A stretch of DNA of 64,000 nt from Anaerohabitans sp964387285 (GTDB lineage Bacteria; Zhuqueibacterota; Zhuqueibacteria; Residuimicrobiales; Residuimicrobiaceae): the NCBI GenBank assembly GCA_964387285.1, contig CAYLWO010000016.1:23152-87151 (forward strand), read 5' to 3'. Shown in pieces: positions 15,612-23,468 of this stretch (the stretch's first letter is position 1; each line of letters starts with the position of its first letter). The notes beneath the pieces are model-generated. The model made no database searches, was not told where the DNA came from, and saw nothing but the letters and a program-made list of their open reading frames with translations. The translations under genes and the position numbers were made by a program.

Positions 15612-16946
15612 TTATTCTTTTGAATGTCTTGAGGAATACCCATAAACGAATATGCGTTCGAGAGCGACTACCTTACTATTCTCTCTGATAAACTTAATCC
15701 TGAAATAATCAACGGATTTCACCAAAAAATAGTCTTCTGCGACAGGTATTAGTTTCTTTTTATCATGGCCATAATAAAGATTCCCGTTTTCATAATAAAT
15801 TCCCCTGCCGTTGTAATTTCCTTCATACGATCTCAACACATCTACGGGAATCAAGATTGAATCATTTAACGCTTTCACACCATCATAAGCCCATTGATAA
15901 TGAGACAATTCATCCCTGTCCGAAGCGCTTCTCATCAGTCTTTCAAGGACATGGAGATGGGCCGTAGTCAGTGCTTTTTCTTCATCAACTTTTATGTCAG
16001 GGGATAAGCCTGCGCCTTCCCATGTTGTGTTCAAAGACGAGTATATTCTTCGCCAGCTTGGAATACGTAAAACATACTCATTATGCACCAGAAGATGGTT
16101 TACCGGATTTTCAGCACCACGGGTTTTCTGGCCAACGAGGATGACGTTTGGGTTGTTATTCTTCAAAATGTTCGTAAATGCTTCTGCGGCTGATGCGGTG
16201 GCGCCGGTCGTCAGGATGTAGATCGGAATATCTATCAGCTTTCTACCCGGGACATAGGAATACATCATCGAGGCATAATAGGCAGTATCAATCGTGGAAT
16301 AAGAAATATTAAATACAATTGGTTCGGTTGAATCAATGAAATAGCTTGCAAGAAAAACGACCATATCATCACTGCCGCCGCCATTCTGACGTAAATCGAT
16401 GATTAGCGAATTGCAGCTGGAAAAGAAATTCATTGCCGTGACGGCTTTTTCTCCGCCATATTTAACGGAGCAGAAATCCGATAAATTCATATACCCGATG
16501 TTACCGTCGAGAATCTCAAGCTTTCTGAATCCAAAATTCAGCCATCTTTCTGATGCAATCTCAGAATCTGCCAAATTTTCTTCTGATTCGACTTTCAGTG
16601 TTTTGGCTTCTTCAGGATCATAAAGGAGTTTCAGATGTTTATCACGACTTGTATTAAGGAGATCATCATTTAAAGCTTCCAGGAATTTCTCGGGAGTCAC
16701 ATTATAGGGATAGCCGCCCTTTTCGAATTTGTCCAAGATCATCTTGCCTAATCGTTCACCCATTTCCGGGAAAGCATAATATTTCTGTAACTTTTCACAA
16801 ACTTCTTTCAGTATAATCGCTTGCTGATTTTTCGCAAGGCGATTTTGCGCAAGAGTGGCGCTGTATGAGCCGAGTAGAACGGATAGGCTCAAACAACTGA
16901 AGCCGATCAACGTTGCTTTTCTTAACACAAGATTTTTTCGGTGCAA
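15612..16946 (-). CDS. exported S41-family peptidase, AT-rich
   Basis: 444 residues starting at a TTG (16946) with AGGA 8 bases upstream and a signal peptide ending SATLAQ. The S41 core shows LIIDLRQNGGGSDDMVVFLA, the catalytic serine region TTGATASAAEAF and the basic residue region VGQKTRGAENPV; the tail is a DUF3471-like beta domain. There is no PDZ domain before the core, which places it with tricorn/IRBP-like S41 enzymes rather than CtpA. The gene is visibly richer in A and T than its neighbours, which hints at transfer. Substrate unknown. Confidence 0.85.
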   Translation of the reverse strand: MHRKNLVLRKATLIGFSCLSLSVLLGSYSATLAQNRLAKNQQAIILKEVCEKLQKYYAFPEMGERLGKMILDKFEKGGYPYNVTPEKFLEALNDDLLNTSRDKHLKLLYDPEEAKTLKVESEENLADSEIASERWLNFGFRKLEILDGNIGYMNLSDFCSVKYGGEKAVTAMNFFSSCNSLIIDLRQNGGGSDDMVVFLASYFIDSTEPIVFNISYSTIDTAYYASMMYSYVPGRKLIDIPIYILTTGATASAAEAFTNILKNNNPNVILVGQKTRGAENPVNHLLVHNEYVLRIPSWRRIYSSLNTTWEGAGLSPDIKVDEEKALTTAHLHVLERLMRSASDRDELSHYQWAYDGVKALNDSILIPVDVLRSYEGNYNGRGIYYENGNLYYGHDKKKLIPVAEDYFLVKSVDYFRIKFIRENSKVVALERIFVYGYSSRHSKE

Positions 16947-16973
16947 GGGAGTTCCTATGTTTTATATTGCTTT

Positions 16974-17004
16974 CATGTTTACCACGAATTTATACGAATC
17001 ATTG
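16974..17004 (-). repeat. ATTCGTG word repeat, copy 2 (decayed)
   Basis: Read on the minus strand it shows GATTCGTATAAATTCGTGGT, a shortened match to the repeat at 3807-3840. It overlaps the presumed promoter region of the S41 peptidase gene. Confidence 0.45.
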
Positions 17005-17068
17005 TCGGAAGTCAATTTAAAATGGAATGGCGGTCGAAGCTTGGTTGAAAATGATTTTCCGCTAAAAT

Positions 17069-17872
17069 TCAATTGGTGGAGATTTGTACTTTAATGGAAT
17101 CTTTTTTAACGAACTGATGATGGGGGCGCTCTTTGGCCGGCGGCATGAGGTTATAGCCGGTAACGAGGTACGGCTCTTTACCCGGTTCCTTGACAAAGCG
17201 GTACTGTTGCCAGGCCAGCAGCCGTTTTTTTTCCAATTCTTTCAGCTCTTTGCTCATGGTCGTCAATTGACCGGTCAGAATCTTGGCTTTGGCGTCATCC
17301 TGAACAATCACGCGCAAACCGCTGTCTGCACAAAAGGTGAATTGGGTGCGCAGGTCACGAATCGCCTTGTTGTGGCGAGAAATTTTTTTATATTCATCAT
17401 GAAAAGCCTGAATCTGGCGCAAGCGATCAGCCAATGCTTCCGGATCCATGATCCCGGCAGTGGCCACGCCTATGTTGGGCGCCTTTGGGGTTATCATGAC
17501 GGTTCTCGACAACTGTTTTTCCGCAAAGCCGGCTGCATGCGCCTCTGCCGGCAGCAAGATGTTCAACGCATCGCGACCGCTGATCACCGAGTCCTCTTTG
17601 GTCAAATTTAGTATCTCGGCAGCAACCTGTTCGATTTGTTGTGGAGGGATCTCTCTTTTTTCAGCTCGAATGATAAAGTCGGAATATTGTTCAACAAGTT
17701 TTTCTTTTTCATTGTCTTCAGCCACTGCGGCAAAAAGCTGTTTGCCCAGTGCTTCCAGCGTAGGCCGCAGCACGGATTTCTTTAATCCCCGGCCATCCAC
17801 CAACAGCAGGTAAATGGCGGTTGACAACCACAACACCAGCACCCCCAGGCCAAGACGTTTCACAATTTGCAT
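17069..17872 (-). CDS. hypothetical membrane-anchored protein
   Basis: 267 residues from the ATG at 17872, chosen because GGGAGTGAGC directly precedes it. One N-terminal membrane segment (about residues 8-26, LGLGVLVLWLSTAIYLLLV) is followed by a soluble, mostly helical domain with charged stretches around 40-110 and a likely coiled coil near 150-220 (LRQIQAFHDEYKKISRHNK, LTTMSKELKELEKKRLLAWQ). The end is a short beta-like tail (HQFVKKDSIKVQIS). I recognise no family. It is alone on the strand, 72 bases after the lipid kinase. Confidence 0.6.
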   Translation of the reverse strand: MQIVKRLGLGVLVLWLSTAIYLLLVDGRGLKKSVLRPTLEALGKQLFAAVAEDNEKEKLVEQYSDFIIRAEKREIPPQQIEQVAAEILNLTKEDSVISGRDALNILLPAEAHAAGFAEKQLSRTVMITPKAPNIGVATAGIMDPEALADRLRQIQAFHDEYKKISRHNKAIRDLRTQFTFCADSGLRVIVQDDAKAKILTGQLTTMSKELKELEKKRLLAWQQYRFVKEPGKEPYLVTGYNLMPPAKERPHHQFVKKDSIKVQISTN

Positions 17873-17944
17873 GCTCACTCCCAAGATCTCCAATATATCA
17901 TTGGACTCTTGAATCGGTCAAAAAGTTTCGCTTTTTAACAAAAT

Positions 17945-18829
17945 TTAACAAGGAACTATAATCTGCAGGGCTTGCGGTTGCACCTTGACCTCAACGCTGC
18001 TGTCCGCCTCATCCGGCTCGCCGTCCACATGGAACGGTCCGGGTTTGTGCCGAATGATTTGCACTGATTTGGTTTGATAGTGTTCATAGTGGCGGATGCG
18101 GTCGATTTTTCCGGTGAACAATTTGGGAAAATGGTAAAGAGCGGTCAAGGCACTGACATGGTGAATGACGCACACGTCCAAAAGACCGTCGTCCGGTTTG
18201 GCGTTTGGCGCAACAATAACGCTGTTGCCCCACTGGGGCGTGTTGGCGACTGTTACCAGCAATGCCGGCAATTTGAGTGTTTTGCCGTCAAACTTTAATG
18301 TGAACACTTCGGGTTGATAGAGAAAAAATTCGCGGACGCCGATGTAAAAGTAAGGCAGGGGGCCGCGCAGACTGCGGTCATCAAACAGTTTTCCCACCAG
18401 AGCATCAAAGCCCAATCCGGTGGTGACGAAAAAATGGCGATGAGCGATCAGGCCGGCGTCAATGCGGCGCACGCGACCTTCCAGCAGCAATTTCGCGGAA
18501 CGACGGACGGAAACCGGAATTCCCAGGCCGCGCGCCAAACCGTTGCCGGAGCCGATGGGGATCAAACCCATGACCACAGGTTTATATAACAGGGCGGAGG
18601 CTACTTCGTTGGCCGTGCCGTCGCCGCCGATGGCCAGGACGGCATCGTACCCTTCGGCTTCGGCAGCGCCGGCCATTTCATGAGCGTGACCTTTATACTG
18701 CGTCTCAAAATAGTCGTAATGAAAGGGAGCATTTTCATACAAGGTTTCCACGAACTTGCGTATCATTCGCGGGCTTTTTATAAAACCTGATTTGGGATTG
18801 TGTATAATTTTGACTTTAGCAAGATTCAA
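17945..18829 (-). CDS. YegS/DagK-family lipid kinase
   Basis: About 294 residues. A TTG at 18829 is preferred because AAGGA lies 7 bases upstream; a frame opening at 18850 is longer by seven codons. The catalytic domain has HNPKSG near the start, the nucleotide-binding GGDGTANEV and the family motif IGSGNGLARGLG. The C-terminal half (DDGLLDVCVI, FHVDGEPDE) completes the diacylglycerol kinase fold. Such enzymes phosphorylate diacylglycerol or related lipids at the inner face of the membrane. It follows dsbD by 36 bases. Confidence 0.9.
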   Translation of the reverse strand: MNLAKVKIIHNPKSGFIKSPRMIRKFVETLYENAPFHYDYFETQYKGHAHEMAGAAEAEGYDAVLAIGGDGTANEVASALLYKPVVMGLIPIGSGNGLARGLGIPVSVRRSAKLLLEGRVRRIDAGLIAHRHFFVTTGLGFDALVGKLFDDRSLRGPLPYFYIGVREFFLYQPEVFTLKFDGKTLKLPALLVTVANTPQWGNSVIVAPNAKPDDGLLDVCVIHHVSALTALYHFPKLFTGKIDRIRHYEHYQTKSVQIIRHKPGPFHVDGEPDEADSSVEVKVQPQALQIIVPC

Positions 18830-18865
18830 CAGGTGATCCTTTTTGTGCAAATGCGAAATTGTGAG

Positions 18866-20629
18866 TTACTGCAAGGCTTTTTCCATACTGTCCAGGAACC
18901 GTTCGGCGTTGACAAAGCCGATCTCGCGCAAGCTGCTGATCTCCTGCCCATCCGGTTTGACAAAGACCAGCGTCGGCATGCCCGTGACCTGATGTAAGGC
19001 CATAAAAGCTCGGGTTGCGGCATCGGGTTTTGTGCAGTCCACTTTAAGCAGATAGAAAGCGGTGCTTTTGGCCTGCACTCGACTATCGCTAAAGGTTTCC
19101 CTGTCCAGTTGTTTGCAGGGTGCGCACCAATCCGCATAAAAATCGATAAACACCGGTTTGCCTTGCGAGAGGATTTCCTCCATGGATTCGCCGCTGTAAT
19201 GATTCCAGGGCAGCGACGCGGTCCTGGCCTGCAGGGACTGATGAATCCACAAGAGGCCAAGGCTGAGGAAGAGCAGGCCGATGATTTTTTTAAACCATTT
19301 AAACAAACGCTTGTCAGTGACCGTATGATCCAAAAAGCCGAGCAGCAAACCGGCCAGCAGGGCGGTCATGCCGGCGAGGAACAGGAATTTATTGTCCACG
19401 CGTTCTATTTGGGGCGCTAAAAAGTAAAACGCTACGCCGATCAGCATAAATCCGAACACTTTTTTGATCCAAACCATCCATTCGCCGGATTGCGGCAAGC
19501 GATTCAGCAATCCTGAAAATCCCGCAAGAGCCAGGTAGGGAAGTCCGAGTCCCAGACCCATGGCAAAAAAGAGCAACGCTCCTTTCAGCGCCAAACCCAT
19601 GCGCGCAACGAGAGATACGAGGCCGATGATGATGCCGGCCGCGCATGGGGCAATGATGACCCCTACGGTAAGACCCATGACCAGGCTGCCGATCACGCCT
19701 TCACGGGCTGAGCCGAACCGGGTCAGCAAAAAAGTCGGTGCGCTGATTTCAAAAGCGCCGAACATGCTTGCGGCCATCAAAAGAATGATTGCGGCGATGG
19801 CGACGATAAACCAGGGACTGGCGAAAAGAAAGCCCCATTGCCGGCCGGCCAAACTTGACAGCAAGCCCAACAGAGCAAATGAGAAAGCGATGCCCAGCAG
19901 ATAAAGCAAGGCGCTCAACAGACTATAAGAGCGACTACGGTTGCTCTGGCCGGCGAAATAACTGACGGTGATCGGGATGACCGGATAGACGCAGGGAGTC
20001 AGATTCAGAGCCAAACCGACGAGAAAAAATGCCAACAGCGCATAAGGCAATCCTTTTTGCAGAATCTGTTCCGCTTTGGCTTCCTCACCGGAAACCGATG
20101 TGGTCGAACCGCTCACGGATGAGGGGGAGACCAGTGCAGAGCCGTTGCCCGGAACAATGCGCAGATCCACCTGTACGGTATCTTCCTGGGGTGCAAAACA
20201 ACTTTTGTCGTTGCAGCCCTGATAAGAAACCAGCGCCTGCAGCCGGCGCAATCCCGGCGCGGCATTGCCGGCAATTTGCGCCCGGCCGATTATGGAAATG
20301 GAACCTTCATAAATCGACAGCGGGTTTTCTTCAAAGGAAAATTTTTTTAATTCGGGTTCAGGATAGACTGCTTCGGTGAAATGTACGTCTTGACTCGGCA
20401 GAAATTGCACCGTGGTGGGGATCAAAAACTCGAGTGTCGGGGTATGTGAGTTAATGTGCAAGCCCTCGGCAATATCCAAAACGATGGTCAGATTGACATG
20501 GGCGCCCGGAGCGCTCTCTTGAGAAGCGGCGGTCATGTGCGCGGACAAAATGGCATTGTTCAAGCCGGGTTGGGCCGGGAGGGCAAGACCGGGGACCAGA
20601 AAAAGAATGAACAGCAAACAGGGTTTCAT
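18866..20629 (-). CDS. dsbD: thiol:disulfide interchange protein DsbD
   Basis: 587 residues with the full three-part layout. A signal peptide leads to the periplasmic alpha domain with C139 and C144. The membrane domain (about 195-465, eight segments) has the redox cysteines C213 in LTPCVYP and C329 in IAPCAAG. The C-terminal thioredoxin-like domain has WCAPC (C502, C505). The protein carries electrons from cytoplasmic thioredoxin to periplasmic thiol proteins. The ATG overlaps the stop of the sigma factor gene (ATGA), with AAGGAT as ribosome site, so the two are coupled. Confidence 0.95.
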   Translation of the reverse strand: MKPCLLFILFLVPGLALPAQPGLNNAILSAHMTAASQESAPGAHVNLTIVLDIAEGLHINSHTPTLEFLIPTTVQFLPSQDVHFTEAVYPEPELKKFSFEENPLSIYEGSISIIGRAQIAGNAAPGLRRLQALVSYQGCNDKSCFAPQEDTVQVDLRIVPGNGSALVSPSSVSGSTTSVSGEEAKAEQILQKGLPYALLAFFLVGLALNLTPCVYPVIPITVSYFAGQSNRSRSYSLLSALLYLLGIAFSFALLGLLSSLAGRQWGFLFASPWFIVAIAAIILLMAASMFGAFEISAPTFLLTRFGSAREGVIGSLVMGLTVGVIIAPCAAGIIIGLVSLVARMGLALKGALLFFAMGLGLGLPYLALAGFSGLLNRLPQSGEWMVWIKKVFGFMLIGVAFYFLAPQIERVDNKFLFLAGMTALLAGLLLGFLDHTVTDKRLFKWFKKIIGLLFLSLGLLWIHQSLQARTASLPWNHYSGESMEEILSQGKPVFIDFYADWCAPCKQLDRETFSDSRVQAKSTAFYLLKVDCTKPDAATRAFMALHQVTGMPTLVFVKPDGQEISSLREIGFVNAERFLDSMEKALQ

Positions 20630-21252
20630 CTTTTATCCTTCGATTTATCAGTCGGAGTGCGTATATACCCTTCGCGACGGGCATATTTTTCCAAAATGCG
20701 TTGCAGAATTCGTCGGCCGCGAAATAAACGCGACATGACGGTGCCGATGGGGCGATCCACCATTTCAGCGATCTCTTTGTAGGAGAAACCTTCAACGTCG
20801 GCCAGAATAATCACCATGCGGAACTCTTCAGAAAGTTGCGACAAGGCCGCTTTGACGTCGTCATCAAAAAATTCCTGGTATTGCTCTTCGTCATAGCCGC
20901 TCCATTCCGGCGTCGGATGTTGCTCCTCTTCCTCGGCCAGGCCGAATTCGACTTTATCCAGTTGTACGGATTGCGGGGTTCTTACTTTTTTGCGATATTT
21001 ATTGATGAACGTATTGGTCAGGATCTTGAAAATCCACGCCTTGAAATTGGTGCCGGCCTCAAACTTGTCGAAGAAACGAAAGGCGCGCAAATAGGTGTCC
21101 TGCACCAGATCCTCGGCTTCCATGGCGTTGCGCGTCATGCGCAAGGCTGTGGAGTAGAGAGAGTTCATATGCTCAAAAGCGATCTCTTCGAATTTCGCCT
21201 TAGTTTTTTCCGCAACGTCTTTTGAGAGATTTGAGTTGTTATTTTCTTGCAC
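20626..21252 (-). CDS. ECF-type RNA polymerase sigma factor
   Basis: 208 residues. Region 2 occupies about 25-95 (TALRMTRNAMEAEDLVQDTY, FKAWIFKILTNTFINKYRK) and region 4 about 135-195 (SQLSEEFRMVIILADVEGFS, then YKEIAEMVDRPIGTVMSRLF). An acidic linker joins them, as in the SigH/RpoE-like ECF groups of the FCB bacteria. It recruits RNA polymerase to its own promoter set. No anti-sigma gene is visible on either side: upstream is a lipoprotein, downstream dsbD. It is the third gene of a minus-strand run beginning with ctpA. Confidence 0.93.
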   Translation of the reverse strand: MQENNNSNLSKDVAEKTKAKFEEIAFEHMNSLYSTALRMTRNAMEAEDLVQDTYLRAFRFFDKFEAGTNFKAWIFKILTNTFINKYRKKVRTPQSVQLDKVEFGLAEEEEQHPTPEWSGYDEEQYQEFFDDDVKAALSQLSEEFRMVIILADVEGFSYKEIAEMVDRPIGTVMSRLFRGRRILQRILEKYARREGYIRTPTDKSKDKR

Positions 21253-21273
21253 GAAACAACGCCTTCCTGGTCG

Positions 21274-21858
21274 CTACATCTGTGATTCGTCTTTCCACCG
21301 GGTTATGCGCCATTTCCCGTCTCCGGGACATTTACGAAAATTGAAAATGGCGTTTCCGGATAAATTATATTCACCCCGATTGCCATAAAGACTTAAATGC
21401 AGGGTTTTGGATAACTCGGCTGTTTGTTCGTCCTGCGTTTCGTAGATGGTCGAATTCCAGGTCAAATTAATCGTCTCGAAATTGCGCAACAAACGTCCCG
21501 TGGTTTTCAAATCCACATCCCGATTCCAGGATACAAACAATCCCGAGGAGCCCAAATTGGCGTCAAAATAAACAAAGACAAAAGAACTGTCCAGCAGCTG
21601 ATCATAGACCAGTGAATCTTTAAACGTGTAAGCATAAATAAAATTTTCCAGAACCTGATCCGGCGAGGCTTGCTGGGTCAGTCGAACCGATTGCCCCGGA
21701 TTGCGATCAAGTTTCGGAGAAAAGGGATTGAGACAACTCCACGACAGGCTGAGGATAATAAGGAGGATTCCCATTGTCCTCAGGAAAAACCGTCGCTGCC
21801 GCAGACAGAGCAGAAAATCAAGGGCCGACCGTTTTAAAGTTTGCCGGCGGTGATCCAT
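21274..21858 (-). CDS. lipoprotein of an NTF2-like type, paralogue A
   Basis: 194 residues from the ATG at 21858, or 166 from an ATG at 21774 that also has a GAGG site. The hydrophobic stretch ends in LSWSC followed by LNPFSP, a plausible lipid-attachment cysteine. The mature part (about 125 residues) has the look of a cone-shaped NTF2-like fold: PDQVLENFIYAYTFKD, then beta strands ending GKWRITRWKDE. A clear relative with the same cysteine context and ending (WYIYRWTDY) lies at 37410-38033. The start overlaps the end of ctpA by 25 bases. Function unknown; envelope role inferred from neighbours. Confidence 0.65.
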   Translation of the reverse strand: MDHRRQTLKRSALDFLLCLRQRRFFLRTMGILLIILSLSWSCLNPFSPKLDRNPGQSVRLTQQASPDQVLENFIYAYTFKDSLVYDQLLDSSFVFVYFDANLGSSGLFVSWNRDVDLKTTGRLLRNFETINLTWNSTIYETQDEQTAELSKTLHLSLYGNRGEYNLSGNAIFNFRKCPGDGKWRITRWKDESQM

Positions 21859-23453
21859 TTTCCCTGTTTTAATATTTTTTTAGCGGCCGGCATGGCAGTC
21901 ACGGCCTGTTCAATTTCTGAATCCGCGAATTTTAAAACCATATAATAGTGGCGACTGTCCCACAAAGTCCTGGCCATTTCAGCCTTGATCATGTTTTTAA
22001 TGGCGCTTAAATCTTTTTTAAAAGCCTCTTCGCTGAATTCCAATCCGGCCTTTTTACAGGCGGCGCGCATATCCACAGCCAATTCGTCGCCAAAATCAAA
22101 AGTGCGATAAAATGAGTTAAAATTTGCAGCCAATTCCTTGTGTTGCCCGGCGTATTTGGCGCCCATTTCAAAAAAGATCCGCTTGATAACCAGTTGATTG
22201 AAAAAGCGGGTGATGCGTTCCGGTTTGGTGGTGGAATCCGGAACAATGCCGCCGCCGCCCAAGACGGTGCGACCGGCGCGCGTTTTATACGGCTTGTGCA
22301 AACTGTCCGGTTTTTGTTCCTTGGCGTCATCGTCATAGGCGTCGGCATAATAATCCGCCAGGCCGTCGTCATAGGGGCGCTGGATGAGCCGTCCGCTGGG
22401 CGTGTAATAACGCGCCACAGTCAGACGTATGGCTGCACCGTCCTTGAGACGGATTTGGTTCTGTACGAGTCCTTTGCCGAAACTGGTCTGACCCATCACC
22501 AGTCCGCGATCCAGATCCTGTACGGCGCCGGCGACGATTTCCGAAGCGCTGGCAGAGCCGTGATCGATCAGCACCACCAGCGGCATCATGGGATGATCCA
22601 AATTGTTGGTGGAATAGTAATCTTCATCGTTTACCTTATTGCGGCCGCGGGTATAAACCAGCCGCTCGCCGCCGGGTATGAACAGGTCGGCCACTTCAAT
22701 CGCCTGCTCCAGGAGCCCGCCCGGATTATAGCGCAAGTCCAGAATCAGTTGCTGCATGCCTTGCGCTTCGAGCTCTTTGAGTGCCGTTTCGATTTCTTCA
22801 GCTGAGGTCTTGGCGAACCGGGCTAACCACACATAGCCGGTCTTGCCGTCCTTCATCATGAAGGCGGCGTAGACGCTGTAAATGGGAATGCGATCGCGGG
22901 TGATGACCACTTCAAAGGGCTCAGCATGGCCCGTGCGCAACACGGAAATTTTCACTTTGCTGCCCTTGGCGCCGCGTAACTTTTTAAATACCTCGTCTTC
23001 AGTAATGCCGTAAGCTGATTTGTCTTCAATGCGAATGATCTGGTCGCCCGGCGCCAATCCTGCTGCCTCAGCAGGACCGCCGACTATGGGGGAGACCACC
23101 GTCAACACTTTGTTTAAGACAATAAATTCAATGCCGATGCCTTCAAAATGGCCTTCCATGCGTTCGCTCTCTTGCGCCAGGTTTTTAGGCGCAAGGTAAA
23201 CTGAGTGGGGATCCAGCTTGCCGAGCAATCCTTCAATGGCGCCGGTAATCAGTTTTTCACTCTCTACCGGTTCCACATAATACCGCTTGACGTATAAAAA
23301 AACCTCCATAAAGCGGTCCAGATCAGAACGAATATTGTCTTGAGAATGCAACAGCCCCGGCGCCAGCTGGAGTGCAGCGCCGCCGACGGTGATGGCAGCC
23401 AGCGTGATCCATAGTATGTTTTTTAAACGACGATCCAGACCGAAGGATTTCAT
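21834..23453 (-). CDS. ctpA: C-terminal processing peptidase CtpA (S41A)
   Basis: 539 residues. One N-terminal membrane anchor (about 12-32), a cap helix region, a PDZ domain at about 95-185 (GIGIEFIV, GLAPGDQIIRIEDKS) and the S41 core. The catalytic serine is S302 in GSASASEIV and the general base K327 in SFGKGLVQ. A C-terminal helical extension of about 150 residues follows. The enzyme cleaves periplasmic proteins from their C-termini; many family members trim peptidoglycan hydrolases or their regulators. It heads the run with the lipoprotein, sigma factor, dsbD and lipid kinase. Confidence 0.93.
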   Translation of the reverse strand: MKSFGLDRRLKNILWITLAAITVGGAALQLAPGLLHSQDNIRSDLDRFMEVFLYVKRYYVEPVESEKLITGAIEGLLGKLDPHSVYLAPKNLAQESERMEGHFEGIGIEFIVLNKVLTVVSPIVGGPAEAAGLAPGDQIIRIEDKSAYGITEDEVFKKLRGAKGSKVKISVLRTGHAEPFEVVITRDRIPIYSVYAAFMMKDGKTGYVWLARFAKTSAEEIETALKELEAQGMQQLILDLRYNPGGLLEQAIEVADLFIPGGERLVYTRGRNKVNDEDYYSTNNLDHPMMPLVVLIDHGSASASEIVAGAVQDLDRGLVMGQTSFGKGLVQNQIRLKDGAAIRLTVARYYTPSGRLIQRPYDDGLADYYADAYDDDAKEQKPDSLHKPYKTRAGRTVLGGGGIVPDSTTKPERITRFFNQLVIKRIFFEMGAKYAGQHKELAANFNSFYRTFDFGDELAVDMRAACKKAGLEFSEEAFKKDLSAIKNMIKAEMARTLWDSRHYYMVLKFADSEIEQAVTAMPAAKKILKQGKWITAGKL

Positions 23454-23468
23454 GAAACGTTTTTACTC

